A stretch of DNA of 64,000 bases from assembly GCA_963663265.2 (NCBI GenBank), contig CAXXXM010000002.1, forward strand, positions 992,001 to 1,056,000, read 5' to 3'. Positions 18,760 to 28,854 of this stretch are shown here, one piece after another. The notes below the pieces were generated by a model. The model was not told where the DNA came from and searched no databases. It worked only from the letters and a program-made list of their open reading frames with translations. Every line of letters begins with the position of its first letter. Positions within the stretch are counted from its first letter, which is position 1. This DNA comes from JAEXOD01 sp963663265 (GTDB lineage: Bacteria; Bacteroidota; Ignavibacteria; Ignavibacteriales; Melioribacteraceae). The translations under genes were made by a program, and so were the position numbers.

Positions 18760-21054
18760 TTATAATAACGTCTTAGTTCTTTTTGTATCTTCGGCAAAAA
18801 CAATTATTCTATCAATATTATTATTTCTATCCACCAAAGGTAATGCCGTTATTTTTAAATAAATTTTCTGTTTTTCAGCATTAACAAATGCTGTTTCAAA
18901 ATCAACATATTTTTGACCGGAAAGAACATCATTAAAAAAACTTTCAAAAATTTCATAATCTTCCATTGGAACAAGAGAAAATTTATTCCCCAACATTTCG
19001 TCCGCAGTATACCCATACACTCTTTCAGCAGTTTCGTTCCAAATTGTTTTCACTTTCTTATCTTTATCCAAATCAAAAATAATTAATGGAGAATTTTTTA
19101 GAATTGCTTCCGAAGATGATAGAGTATCGTGTATCTTTTTATCAGCCAAAACTTTATCGCTTATATCTTGAACAAAACCAAGCATTTTTTCGGTTTTTCC
19201 GCTTTCCCCTTCTATTGGTCTTCCTTTACACAACAAATACTTTATTTCTCCATTTTTTTTCAATACTCTAACATTTATTGAAAAACTCTCCTTTGTATCA
19301 ATTGCAGTATTAATTTTGAATATAAAAGCCGCTCTATCCGTGCTATAAATAGCATTATAAATAGAGGCAATTCGAGGTGAAAACTCATCTGGTAAAACTC
19401 CAAAAATGAAATACAATTCATTCGACACCTGAACTTTATCAGTGGCAATTTCCCACTCCCAGCTGCCAATCTGACCCAGCCTTTGGGCTTCCGAAAGCAA
19501 ATCTCTACTTTGTAATATTTTCAACTCAGCAAGTTTTGTTTCTGTTATATCGGTTATTATTGTTGCAATTCTATATGGAATATTATTTTCTTCTTTAATT
19601 ATTGTGCTTTTTGCTTTTATCCATTTAACAACACCGGATGGGGTTTTAATTTTGAAAGTGGCTTGATAATTACCTGCCTTTCTTAAATCCGTAAATTTTT
19701 CTTCTATTTCACTTCTATATTCAGGACAAACATGTTTTAATACTTCCTTAGGATTATTATACATCACATCAACAGGTAATTCAAATAATTTTTCAAATGA
19801 CGGGCTAACATAAACATGTTGTTGAGTATCATAAGTGTTTAGCAGAAAAACTTCTGTCATATTTTCAACCAATTCTCTAAACTTAATTTCACTTAACTTT
19901 AAATTGTTTTCAGCAATTAATCTATTCTTCTCGTTTTCTATTTTTTCAACTGCAAATTTTAATGAAACTGCTACTTCTTGAAGAAGTTCAACTTCATTTT
20001 CGTCAAAAAAACGTGATTCTTTTGTGAAAATCATCAACAGTCCAAACAATACCGAGTTTTTTATTATAGGAATTGCTGCAAACGATTCAACTCCAATACT
20101 GCTTAAATTTTTCAGTATTTCATTATTGAAGATGCAAGTCTCGGACTTATTACATACATAAATTTCCCCCTTCAGTAAAGTATTAAACAACAACTTATTT
20201 GCATCTGCTTCCAAATTTATTACATCAAGTTGGTTATAAATTGCACTATTTTCACCATTTATGCTTACCGCCTTAAATTGTTTCCCATTTAATACGCCAA
20301 TCCAAGTTATTTTAAATCCTCCATATCTATACCCTATTTCGCATATAGAAGTAAATAATTGTTTTTCATCATTATTATTTACTATTGCTTGATTTGTTTT
20401 ACTTAACAAAGCGTATAAGCGACTTATATTAATGTATTTGTTTTGATTTATTACTTCATTTGTTAAATCTATACTTATCCCTGTATATCCGGCATAAACA
20501 CCATTAAAATCCACATAAGGTTTACCACTACTTTTTATCCATTTATACTCAGAATTCTTTATTTTAATACGATATTGTATTGAAATCCTTTTTCTATCTT
20601 TTACCGCTTCATTAATTACGCTTTGAATCCCAAACAAATCATCTGGATGAACATATTTTAACCACCCTTCACCAAACAAATCTGTTTTCTTATATCCGGT
20701 AAAATTTTCCCACCCATTACTTAAATAACATAACGAGTTGTTAACATCAAAACGCCATAATAATTCAGGGAAATCATTAAAAAAACTAATTTGATACTGA
20801 TAAAGTTTGGATAATTGATTGTGTGCCTTTTGAATATTGCTAAAATCTCTTTTTGTTAAGATAAATATTAACAAAGATGAGAAAAATATAAAAATCCAGC
20901 CTTTGTATGTTTGTATAGTTTGCCATTTTTCGGGTGGAAAAAGTACTTCAACAAGTTTATCAGAAAAAAATATCCACAAAGCACCGGTTAATAAATAAAT
21001 AGTTGCTGCTGTTAATACCGGTTTCCATTCTTTTAATTTTTCCATCAGAAACAC
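18760..21054 (-). CDS. Membrane PAS/GAF sensor without output domain
   Basis: The protein has 764 residues. Two N-terminal membrane spans (about 13-32 and 48-64) surround a short periplasmic loop. PAS domains follow at about 85-205, a GAF domain at about 215-360, and PAS domains at about 372-490, 500-620 and 635-760 (for example PYRIATIITDITETKLAELK and MLGFVQDISDKVLADKK). It ends RTKTLL directly after the last PAS, with no HisKA, HATPase, GGDEF or EAL domain. It could act by protein contact or be the truncated sensor half of a former kinase. It sits between the glycosyltransferase operon and a divergent two-component pair, 124 nt from that kinase's start. A start at Met4 is also possible. 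Confidence 0.85.
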   Translation of the reverse strand: MFLMEKLKEWKPVLTAATIYLLTGALWIFFSDKLVEVLFPPEKWQTIQTYKGWIFIFFSSLLIFILTKRDFSNIQKAHNQLSKLYQYQISFFNDFPELLWRFDVNNSLCYLSNGWENFTGYKKTDLFGEGWLKYVHPDDLFGIQSVINEAVKDRKRISIQYRIKIKNSEYKWIKSSGKPYVDFNGVYAGYTGISIDLTNEVINQNKYINISRLYALLSKTNQAIVNNNDEKQLFTSICEIGYRYGGFKITWIGVLNGKQFKAVSINGENSAIYNQLDVINLEADANKLLFNTLLKGEIYVCNKSETCIFNNEILKNLSSIGVESFAAIPIIKNSVLFGLLMIFTKESRFFDENEVELLQEVAVSLKFAVEKIENEKNRLIAENNLKLSEIKFRELVENMTEVFLLNTYDTQQHVYVSPSFEKLFELPVDVMYNNPKEVLKHVCPEYRSEIEEKFTDLRKAGNYQATFKIKTPSGVVKWIKAKSTIIKEENNIPYRIATIITDITETKLAELKILQSRDLLSEAQRLGQIGSWEWEIATDKVQVSNELYFIFGVLPDEFSPRIASIYNAIYSTDRAAFIFKINTAIDTKESFSINVRVLKKNGEIKYLLCKGRPIEGESGKTEKMLGFVQDISDKVLADKKIHDTLSSSEAILKNSPLIIFDLDKDKKVKTIWNETAERVYGYTADEMLGNKFSLVPMEDYEIFESFFNDVLSGQKYVDFETAFVNAEKQKIYLKITALPLVDRNNNIDRIIVFAEDTKRTKTLL

Positions 21055-21178
21055 CAGTCATTGTTTTATGTAAGATAACTGTTTAATCGTTTCTTTTCAA
21101 TAAAAAAGATGTAATATTCATTGTTATTTTATTTTTTATTTTGTTTTTATATTTTTACAAATTAAATAAATTTTTTTT

Positions 21179-22720
21179 ATGAAAATTACCCCAATACGCA
21201 AAATTGGAATAATTTTAATTCTTATTATTTTTATTCCCATACTATTTGTCTCTTTATACCAGCTTTCTATTCAGAATGAAACCGAAAAAAGTATTAATAG
21301 CGTTTATTCTAATCAAATTGAGTCTGTCCTGTTTTCCATAAATCAATACAACGAAGATTTAACTTCCCAATGGCGTTCTCAGTTAGATAACTTATTACTT
21401 TATAATACTCAAAAAGAATACTCGACTTTAATACCCTATTACTTAAACAAGAACGATGTTTTTATCGATTTCTCAATTTGCGATACTTCCTTATCCCAAA
21501 TTACAACTTATAACCATCAAGGGATAACAGCAAACAATAACAACCTGCTTAACACACTTAAAACCAACAAAAATTTATTAAAAAAACTGATAAACTATAA
21601 ACAGAATAATTATTATAAAATTGAACCCCTACAAAATTTTAATAACACCTATTTAGTTTTTTTATCAGAATCTACATTTAACACACACATCTGTATACTT
21701 AACATTAACAACCAAAGATATTTAAATAAAGTTATTGCCTTGAGGTTAATACGATCTGCCGGTAACGAATTTATTATTTCAATTAAAGATAAAAAGAGTG
21801 ATAAAATTGTTTACAGCACATTTTATTCAAAAAAAACGTCGCCACCTGAAAGCATAAAAGATTTGTGGATTCTCCCAAACTACCAAGTAGGTATTTCATT
21901 AAAAGGGACAACTATAAAAGAATTAACTGCAAAAAGGGGGAGAATATTTTTTGTTATTATCATAAGTATGATTATTTTAGTAACTGTTGGTATTTATTTT
22001 ATTTATAAAAGTGCAAGAAAGGAGATTGAATTAGCACAAATTAAGGCTGACTTTGTTTCAAACGTTTCTCATGAATTGCGTACACCATTGGCATTAATTA
22101 GTATGTATTCTGAAACTTTAGAACTTGGCAGAGTTAAAGATGATACAAAAAAACAAGAATATATTAAAATAATTAGCAATGAAACTGCCCGATTAAGTCG
22201 ATTAGTTAATTCAATATTAAATTTTTCTAAATTAGAATCAGGCAAACGTATTTTTAATTTTTCAAAAGTTGATTTATCTGAATTACTAAATGAAGTTTGT
22301 TTTTCGTTTGAACATAAACTTAATGAATTAAATTTTCAAGTTGATAAATCATTCAACAGTAAAAATGTTTCTATTATTGGCGATAAAGAAGCTCTTAAAG
22401 AATGTTTTATTAATTTGATTGATAATGCCATAAAATACTCGGGGAATTCTAAAATAATTGCTATTAAAACCGGTATTGTAAAAGATATTTACTTTGTAGA
22501 TATTACAGATTTTGGTATTGGTATTTCTGAGGAAAATCAAAAAAGAATTTTTGAAAAATTTTATAGAGTATCAACCGGCGATGTCCATAATACTAAAGGA
22601 ACAGGATTAGGACTTGCTATTGTTAAACAAATTATAGATTATCATAAAGGTAAAATTTTAGTATTTAGCAAACTAAATGAAGGGACTACCTTTAGACTAA
22701 ATTTTCCACTAATTAAATGA
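21179..22720 (+). CDS. Membrane sensor histidine kinase
   Basis: The protein has 513 residues. A membrane span at about 10-28, an extracytoplasmic sensor region at about 30-255 and a second span at about 258-277 (IFFVIIISMIILVTVGIYFI) precede the kinase core. The HisKA domain has its phospho-acceptor at H298 (FVSNVSHELRTP). The ATPase domain shows the N box (LIDNAIKYSG), DFGIGI and GTGLGLAI. The sensor domain is not recognised and no HAMP is obvious. It is followed 7 nt later by an OmpR-type regulator, so the two form a classic pair. Confidence 0.93.
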   Translation: MKITPIRKIGIILILIIFIPILFVSLYQLSIQNETEKSINSVYSNQIESVLFSINQYNEDLTSQWRSQLDNLLLYNTQKEYSTLIPYYLNKNDVFIDFSICDTSLSQITTYNHQGITANNNNLLNTLKTNKNLLKKLINYKQNNYYKIEPLQNFNNTYLVFLSESTFNTHICILNINNQRYLNKVIALRLIRSAGNEFIISIKDKKSDKIVYSTFYSKKTSPPESIKDLWILPNYQVGISLKGTTIKELTAKRGRIFFVIIISMIILVTVGIYFIYKSARKEIELAQIKADFVSNVSHELRTPLALISMYSETLELGRVKDDTKKQEYIKIISNETARLSRLVNSILNFSKLESGKRIFNFSKVDLSELLNEVCFSFEHKLNELNFQVDKSFNSKNVSIIGDKEALKECFINLIDNAIKYSGNSKIIAIKTGIVKDIYFVDITDFGIGISEENQKRIFEKFYRVSTGDVHNTKGTGLGLAIVKQIIDYHKGKILVFSKLNEGTTFRLNFPLIK

Positions 22721-22727
22721 GTTAAAT

Positions 22728-23420
22728 ATGCATTACATCTTAATTGTTGAAGATGAACCTGCTATGCGTGCAGGATTAAAGGACAATTTAGAATTTGAAG
22801 GTTATAAAGTTGATTTAGCTGAAGACGGAAAAAGTGGATTGGAAAAAATAACATCCAATAATTACGATCTTGTTATTCTTGATGTTATGCTTCCTTATAT
22901 AAGTGGATTTGATGTTTGTAGAAAAGCACGAGAAGACGGAATTGACACGCCCATTATTCTTTTAACTGCTCGTGGTGAAGAAATTGATAAAGTATTAGGA
23001 CTTGAATTTGGAGCTGACGATTATATAACCAAACCTTTCAGCTTACGCGAACTATTGGCACGCGTTAAAGCCGTTTTACGTAGAGCTGACACACAGGTTA
23101 AAACCAATTCATCAAGTGATTTTATTAAAATTGGTAAATTAAAAATTAATTTTAATAATTATACTGCGTTTGAAGACCAGCAAAGTATAACCATGTCGCA
23201 TAAAGAATTTGAACTATTAAAATATTTATGGACAAAACAAAATTTAACCGTAAGCAGAGATGACTTGCTTAAAGACGTATGGGAACAAGAAGCATTTACA
23301 ACCACAAGAACAATCGATAACTTTATTGTTAAACTACGTCATAAAGTTGAATTGGATCATACTAATCCCAAAATAATTTTAACCGTTCACGGAATTGGTT
23401 ATAAATTGGTGAATAGCTAA
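22728..23420 (+). CDS. OmpR/PhoB-family response regulator
   Basis: This 230-residue protein has a receiver domain (D52 in YDLVILDVMLPY, K in DDYITKPFSLREL) followed by a C-terminal winged helix (MSHKEFELLKYLW ... RTIDNFIVKLRHKVE ... GIGYKLV). It is the partner of the kinase 7 nt upstream. Its targets are unknown. The transcript runs into a repeat island with several hairpins and no classic terminator. Confidence 0.95.
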   Translation: MHYILIVEDEPAMRAGLKDNLEFEGYKVDLAEDGKSGLEKITSNNYDLVILDVMLPYISGFDVCRKAREDGIDTPIILLTARGEEIDKVLGLEFGADDYITKPFSLRELLARVKAVLRRADTQVKTNSSSDFIKIGKLKINFNNYTAFEDQQSITMSHKEFELLKYLWTKQNLTVSRDDLLKDVWEQEAFTTTRTIDNFIVKLRHKVELDHTNPKIILTVHGIGYKLVNS

Positions 23421-23436
23421 TAGCGGATAGCTAATA

Positions 23437-23861
23437 GTGATTAGTAATTAGTACATACGTAATGTGCCACACGTAATGAGGTTGTAAAACTCAATAAATC
23501 CAATCTCGGGTGTCATCGGTCGTACCGTGACGCAAATTTTTATCAAAAATACTGGTCTTTTTTCAGTAAATTCATGGCGGTCATGGTAAGACCATGACCG
23601 CCATGAATATCTATCCTCAATTACGAAACATCCATGACCGCCAAGGATAATATTCCTCAATTTTGCAACATCCACGTAACGAGGAATTTTTATATTTCTG
23701 TCCCACGACTTTAGTCGTGCGGTTTTATGCAAAATAATTTTTCTTTTCGCCCATGACTTTAGTCATGTGGGCATAATATAAAGCCATTCCGGCGGAATGG
23801 CACTATTGGTAGAAAAACCGTCTACGCATATAATCCCCACTCCAGCGGAGTGGGACTAAAT
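23437..23861. repeat. Long direct repeat, copy 1 (~425 bp)
   Basis: This block is nearly identical to 27367-27787, in the same orientation; both start gtgattagtaattagtac and end with the CCACTC/GAGTGG hairpin and gactaaat. It contains a REP pair (hairpins 23511-23532 and 23578-23600), the CACGACT/AGTCGTG hairpin (23702-23722), the CATGACT/AGTCATG hairpin (23749-23772), and GCCATTCC/GGAATGGC with the actattggtagaaaa tail (about 23780-23816). Together the copies flank the secreted-protein gene at 24065-26929. The remaining ~200 bp up to 24064 is AT-rich with nothing recognisable. Confidence 0.9.
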
Positions 23862-24064
23862 ATTTTAAAATTGATGAAAATCGTAACAACAAAAGTATTT
23901 ATATTAACACTTATTTTTTTTCGCATTAAATTGATAAATTTAACCTTCCAAATTATTTCGGTTTACATCCATATCCAAAAAAATCACAAAAAAAAATCTC
24001 GATTATTTAATAAAACTTTTATATCTTAAATTATAACATAAAACACTAACTAATCAGAGGCTGT

Positions 24065-26929
24065 ATGAAAAATTGTAAACTAATTCTAATTAATTTAGCC
24101 GCCATTATAGTATTAATTATTATGTTTTCTTTTACCTGCATATTGAATGCACAAACTGAAAATATTGAAAAAATACTAAATTTGGATGGTTCAATTAAAA
24201 CCGGACAAAACGGTTCATATAATGTTTCAGGTTACACTCTCGAATTAGACGAAAACAACAAACCAAGATTAATAAACACCGAAAGACTAAACAAAGAAAA
24301 AGGGATTAGTAACGTAACTTGGAATAGTTTCGGTTCGGGGCATAATGGTGTGAGTCATAGAGTTAAGGCAATGGCAATTGATGGCACCAATATTTATTTT
24401 GGAGGCGACTTTTCCGCCGCTGATGATTATCGGGTAAATGGAATTGTTAAATGGAATACTGAAACCAATACATGGTCTTCGTTAGGAACAGGTGTAGACG
24501 GATATGTTAGTGCATTACTTGTAGATGGGACAACCCTTTATGTTGGCGGAAGTTTTACTAATGCCGGCGGAGTAGCAGCAAAATATATTGCCAAGTGGAA
24601 TATTTCAACTAACGAATGGAGTGCTCTTGGCTCTGGTTTGGGTAGTTATGTATTAGCACTTACTATGTTTGATGGAAATCTTTATGTCGGCGGTTTGTTT
24701 ACATACGCAGGTGGCAACTCCGCAAATTATATTGCTAAATGGGACGGTAGCACTTGGTCGCGCCTTGGTAGTGGATTAAATAATTACGTATATACACTTG
24801 CCGTTTTTGACGGGGCATTATATGTTGGTGGGTATTTTACAACCGCCGGCGGCAACCCCGCAAATAAAATTGCTAAATGGAACGGTAGCTCATGGAGTGC
24901 CTTAAGCTCTGAAATCGACGGAGCAAATTCTTCTGTTGCTTCATTTAAGGTCGTAGGATCTGATTTATACGTAGGAGGACTTTTTACAACAGCCGGTTCA
25001 GTTACCGTAAATAATATTGCTAAATGGAACGGTAGCTCATGGTCTGCTCTTGGTAATGGAGTGAAATTATTATCAGAAGTTAGAGCAATTGATTACTACA
25101 ACGGTAATTTATATGTTGGCGGTACTTTTACAGAAGCCGGTGGCAACCCCGCAAATAAAATTGCTAAATGGAACGGTAGTTCTTGGTCAACACTTGGTAG
25201 CGGAATGAATAGTAATGTTAGTACATTAGCAATAATTGGTACAGATTTATTTGCCGGAGGAGAATTTACAACCGCCGGTGACAACCCAGCAAATTATATT
25301 GCAAAATGGAACGGAAGTTCTTGGTCACCAATTACTTCAAATGGAACCAACGGGATTACTGAAGGAAAAATCTCAGCAATTACAATTATTGGGGATGATA
25401 TCTACATCGGTGGATCTTTTTCAAAAGTAAGTGGTGGGAATTTAACATCTAATTATGTTGCAAAATGGAATAAAACATCACAAACTTGGTCTACACTGGG
25501 AAGCGGAGTTAACGGGGAAGTGAATGCCTTAGCAACTGATGGTACAAATCTTTATGTTGGAGGTTCTTTTACAACAGCCGGAGGCATATCAGCAAATTAT
25601 ATTGCAAAATGGAATAAAACATCACAAACTTGGTCTACACTGGGAAGCGGAGTTAACAGCACTGTATATTCTTTGGTGTATGACGGAACCAACCTATATG
25701 TTGGAGGTGCTTTTACAACAGCCGGTGGCATATCAGCAAATAAGATTGCAAAATGGAACGGTAGTTCTTGGTTTGCTATTGGAACCGGAGTAGAGAATGA
25801 TGTTAAAACTATTGCTATAAACGGAGCAGATATTTATGTGGGATGTTATTATAATTACTTTAAAAAAGGAATCAAAAGCACATCCAATTTAGCTAAATGG
25901 AACGGAAGCAATTGGATATCCCTTGCTGAAATCTATGAAGCTTCGGTAAACGCATTAGCAATAAATGGCACAAACCTTTATGTTGGTGGTGATTTTTCTT
26001 CTCCTGTTGGAGGAGTTGCAAATACAGAATATATAGCTAAATGGGACGGAACTAATTGGGCAGCTTTAGGTTCCGGAATCACTTACAATGTTAACGCACT
26101 TTGCTTTAGCAATGGGGATTTATATGTAGGAGGTATTTTTAATTTAGCAGGCGGAGAAACTGTAAATAGATTAGCAAAATTCAACGAAACAACTGGTTGG
26201 ACTTCCCTTACAGATGATAGTTATATAGGAGTTGATAATAAAAATAACGGCGTACATGTTTTATTCTTGGACGAAGCCTCTAAAAAAATGATTGTTGGTG
26301 GTGATTTTGCTGCCGCTGGTTCAAAAGGGGTTTATGGAATTGGTGCCTTTACCGATTCCGACAATCCTCTTCCGATTGAGTTGGCTTCTTTTAACGCAAC
26401 CATTTATGGGGATAAAATTAATTTACATTGGACAACATTAACAGAAGTAAATAACTATGGTTTTTATTTAGAACGTAAAGTAGAAAACAACAATTGGGAA
26501 GAAATTGCATTTGTAGAAGGTTACGGAAATAGTCAAACTATAAATGATTATAACTATTTTGATAATTTAGTTTCTGGAAACCTAATCTATTATAGATTAA
26601 AACAAGTTGATTTAGATGGTAAGTTTACATACAGCGTTGTAATAGAGTTGAATTTAAATACTCCAATTCAATTTAACTTAACCCAAAACTTCCCAAATCC
26701 GTTTAACCCAAGCACTAATATAAGTTTTTCATTACCAAATGCAGAATTTGTAACACTTAAGATATACGATATATTAGGAAAAGAGATAGAAACCTTAGTA
26801 AACGAAGAATTAAAAGCAGGCAACCATACAAAAACATGGGATGCCACAAACATTTGCAGCGGTGTATATTTTTATAAATTACAAGCCGGTAAATTTAGCG
26901 AAACTAAAAAGATGATTTTAGTAAGATAA
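24065..26929 (+). CDS. Secreted beta-propeller-like repeat protein with T9SS type A sorting domain
   Basis: The protein has 954 residues. A long signal peptide ends near NAQ (about residue 30). Residues about 75-765 are some 13 repeats of ~45 residues with core IAKWNGSSWSALGSG, a variable stretch, then LYVGGxFTTAGG. This is the kelch/propeller-like pattern found in secreted Ignavibacteria proteins. A linker (PLPIELASFNATIYGDKINL ... LERK) and the C-terminal sorting domain (about 870-954, NFPNPFNPST ... GVYFYKLQAGKFSETKKMILV) follow; that domain is removed or exchanged during T9SS export to the cell surface. Some repeats are nearly identical in DNA (25440-25520 and 25590-25660), showing recent internal duplication. 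The gene is flanked by ~420-bp direct repeats. Confidence 0.88.
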   Translation: MKNCKLILINLAAIIVLIIMFSFTCILNAQTENIEKILNLDGSIKTGQNGSYNVSGYTLELDENNKPRLINTERLNKEKGISNVTWNSFGSGHNGVSHRVKAMAIDGTNIYFGGDFSAADDYRVNGIVKWNTETNTWSSLGTGVDGYVSALLVDGTTLYVGGSFTNAGGVAAKYIAKWNISTNEWSALGSGLGSYVLALTMFDGNLYVGGLFTYAGGNSANYIAKWDGSTWSRLGSGLNNYVYTLAVFDGALYVGGYFTTAGGNPANKIAKWNGSSWSALSSEIDGANSSVASFKVVGSDLYVGGLFTTAGSVTVNNIAKWNGSSWSALGNGVKLLSEVRAIDYYNGNLYVGGTFTEAGGNPANKIAKWNGSSWSTLGSGMNSNVSTLAIIGTDLFAGGEFTTAGDNPANYIAKWNGSSWSPITSNGTNGITEGKISAITIIGDDIYIGGSFSKVSGGNLTSNYVAKWNKTSQTWSTLGSGVNGEVNALATDGTNLYVGGSFTTAGGISANYIAKWNKTSQTWSTLGSGVNSTVYSLVYDGTNLYVGGAFTTAGGISANKIAKWNGSSWFAIGTGVENDVKTIAINGADIYVGCYYNYFKKGIKSTSNLAKWNGSNWISLAEIYEASVNALAINGTNLYVGGDFSSPVGGVANTEYIAKWDGTNWAALGSGITYNVNALCFSNGDLYVGGIFNLAGGETVNRLAKFNETTGWTSLTDDSYIGVDNKNNGVHVLFLDEASKKMIVGGDFAAAGSKGVYGIGAFTDSDNPLPIELASFNATIYGDKINLHWTTLTEVNNYGFYLERKVENNNWEEIAFVEGYGNSQTINDYNYFDNLVSGNLIYYRLKQVDLDGKFTYSVVIELNLNTPIQFNLTQNFPNPFNPSTNISFSLPNAEFVTLKIYDILGKEIETLVNEELKAGNHTKTWDATNICSGVYFYKLQAGKFSETKKMILVR

Positions 26930-27000
26930 ATTTTAAATATATTTGCGTTACTTAGGCGGTGGGGTGTTTTAATACCCCCTTGCCAAGTTCTGTTAAGGTG

Positions 27001-27058
27001 TATAGCCTGAAATAGGTTGATTTTTTTGTTTTCTGAGTCAACCTATTTCGGGACTATA
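27001..27058. terminator. Long hairpin after the T9SS gene
   Basis: A 15-bp stem (27006-27020 with 27038-27052, one G-T pair) extends outward by tatag/ctata across a one-base bulge. The T-rich stretch lies in the loop, not after the stem, so it is not a standard Rho-independent terminator. It lies 71 nt after the stop and could end or stabilise the transcript. Confidence 0.5.
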
Positions 27059-27206
27059 AAGAACGCGTGAGGGTGTGACAAGTGACGAAAGGCAGTTATC
27101 AGTAAACAGCTAATAGTGAATAGACGTGAAGCGTGATGAGTAAAAAAGTGACGAGTAACGCGTGACGAAAGAGAGTAGCATGATGAGTATTATATATTAT
27201 TTCTGT

Positions 27207-27303
27207 CCCACGACTTTAGTCGTGCGGTTTTATGCAAAATCATTTTTCTTTTCGCCCATGACTTTAGTCATGTGGGTAATCCCGACGTAAAAAACACGTC
27301 GGG
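27207..27303. repeat. Extra copy of the CACGACT/CATGACT hairpin pair
   Basis: Hairpin CCCACGACTTTAGTCGTGCGG at 27207-27227 and hairpin CCCATGAC ... GTCATGTGGG ending at 27276 are separated by gttttatgcaaaat and ttttcttttc, as in the long direct repeat. A new hairpin CCCGACGT/ACGTCGGG at 27281-27303 follows. The two inner stems differ only by compensating changes. Confidence 0.75.
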
Positions 27304-27366
27304 TTACAAACAGATATCTCCTCTGGAGAAACTTATAAAAACCAGAGACTTGATACTGAGTAATTG

Positions 27367-27787
27367 GTGATTAGTAATTAGTACATACGTAATGTGCCAC
27401 ACGTAATGAGCTTGTAAAACTCAATAAATCCAATCTCGGGCGTCATCGGTCGTACCGTGACGCAAATTTTTATCAAAAATACTGGTCTTTTTACAGTAAA
27501 TTCATTCGGTCATGGTAAGACCATGACCGCCATGAATATCTATCCTCAATTACGAAACATCCACGACCGCTAAGGATAATATTCATCAATTTTGCAACAT
27601 CCACGTGATGAGGATTTTTTATTTCTGTCCCAAAACTTTAGTCGTGCGGTTTTATGCAAAATCATTTTTCTTTTCGCCCATGACTTTAGTCATGTGGGTA
27701 AAATATAAAGCCATTCCGGCGGAATGGCACTATTGGTAGGAAAACCGTCTACACGTATTTTCCCCACTCCAGCGGAGTGGGACTAAA
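27367..27787. repeat. Long direct repeat, copy 2 (~421 bp)
   Basis: Second copy of 23437-23861 in the same orientation, with a few substitutions and small indels. The REP hairpins are at 27440-27463 and 27507-27529. The first CACGACT hairpin is degenerate here (caaaactttagtcgtg near 27631), while the CATGACT hairpin (about 27677-27699), the GCCATTCC hairpin and the CCACTC hairpin are kept. Confidence 0.9.
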
Positions 27788-28357
27788 TTGTCTAAACTGA
27801 GATTTGGAAAGATTCCATTGATTTTTGCGATTGATGATTAGACGAACCCCATAAATGCAGAAAATGTATTATTAGATATATAAGACCCAGCGGGTCGAAA
27901 TGTTAATAGCAAATTGCAAAAAACAAATTATTAAGCCCCAGAGTGGGCGACATGTTCTTTTTGTTTTACAAACATTTATACATTCTCCAACATTATAACA
28001 AACCATACTACTCTTCATTTTTTGTGTCGCACCTAACGGAGCTTTTTTGATTTTTCGTTTTCGTTTTACTATTGAGGCTTCAACCCTAATGGGTTTGGTT
28101 AGATGAAGATATAAGTGATTTTATTTTTGTTAACATTTTCCCATTACCAAAAATACAATATGTAACATAAATGTTGAATTATTTATACAAATCCGTTGCT
28201 ATTAGCTATTTACTTTTACCTGCTTTTCATCACTCGTTACGGAGTTGTTGAATAAATCAGATATCCAGTTCTGGAGTGTCATGGTCTGAACCGTGACACT
28301 TCTGTTTTTAGAAAAAAACAGCTTTAATATAGATGTTTTAATGCAAGATTTGTACAG
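27788..28357. repeat. Mosaic intergenic repeat island D, middle part
   Basis: No gene is visible. Palindromes GACCCAGCGGGTC (27884-27896) and a degraded GCCCCAG/GTGGGC (27935-27948) match those at 13941-14004, with the same tails. A gtcgcacctaacggagct unit occurs near 28025. A REP-type hairpin lies at 28276-28299 (GTGTCA ... TGACAC). The stretch between about 28050 and 28250 has no recognisable structure. Confidence 0.6.
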
Positions 28358-28602
28358 TCATGGCAAGTCCCTAACCGCCCAAAAAAGAAAGCATAGTCTG
28401 AACCTGGATTCATGGGATTTTAAGGATTTTTTGGATTAAACCACTACCATTTAACAGAAAATACATATATAAGATATTTAACCAATCTTTAATCCCATTA
28501 ATCCCTCTAATCAGTCGAAATCCCCGTTCAGACAATGTTTTTGTGTTTTGCAACAACCAAGTTCCCAGTCTCCAGTTTCAAGTCTCTGTCATTTGTTTTT
28601 CG
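28358..28602. repeat. ~245-bp direct repeat, copy 1
   Basis: The sequence from gtcatggcaagtccctaacc to the tcaagtctctg motif recurs at 28855-29100 with about 90 percent identity by eye. It includes aaaccactaccatttaacag, acatatataagatattt and gaaatccccgttcagacaat. The last word is the reverse complement of the gtctgaacggagattt word in the triple repeat at 13336-13867. The REP hairpin at its start is degraded in this copy. The 250 bp between the two copies is AT-rich with no gene. Confidence 0.8.
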
Positions 28603-28854
28603 TCACTTGTCACATCGTCACTCGTTAATTTTTTTCCCAGAGTTTAACACTTTGTTTCTGTAAGTTATTGTAAAACAAGAACAATTATAAAAATTGTTGC
28701 GGAAATTGCCACTACAAACCGTGTTGTATTTGTTGTGTTTTGGTTGGTTGTAAGGCAACAATTAACAATGCTTACTAAAAACTTAAAATTCTTGTATGTT
28801 ATTATTCTACATAGGTTTATGTTTGGTTTGGCTGTTATAATACAATATTAATTC

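Noticed and set aside
23448..23732. Open frame of 94 codons on the minus strand
   Set aside because: It lies entirely within the hairpin-rich direct repeat and reads through its palindromes.
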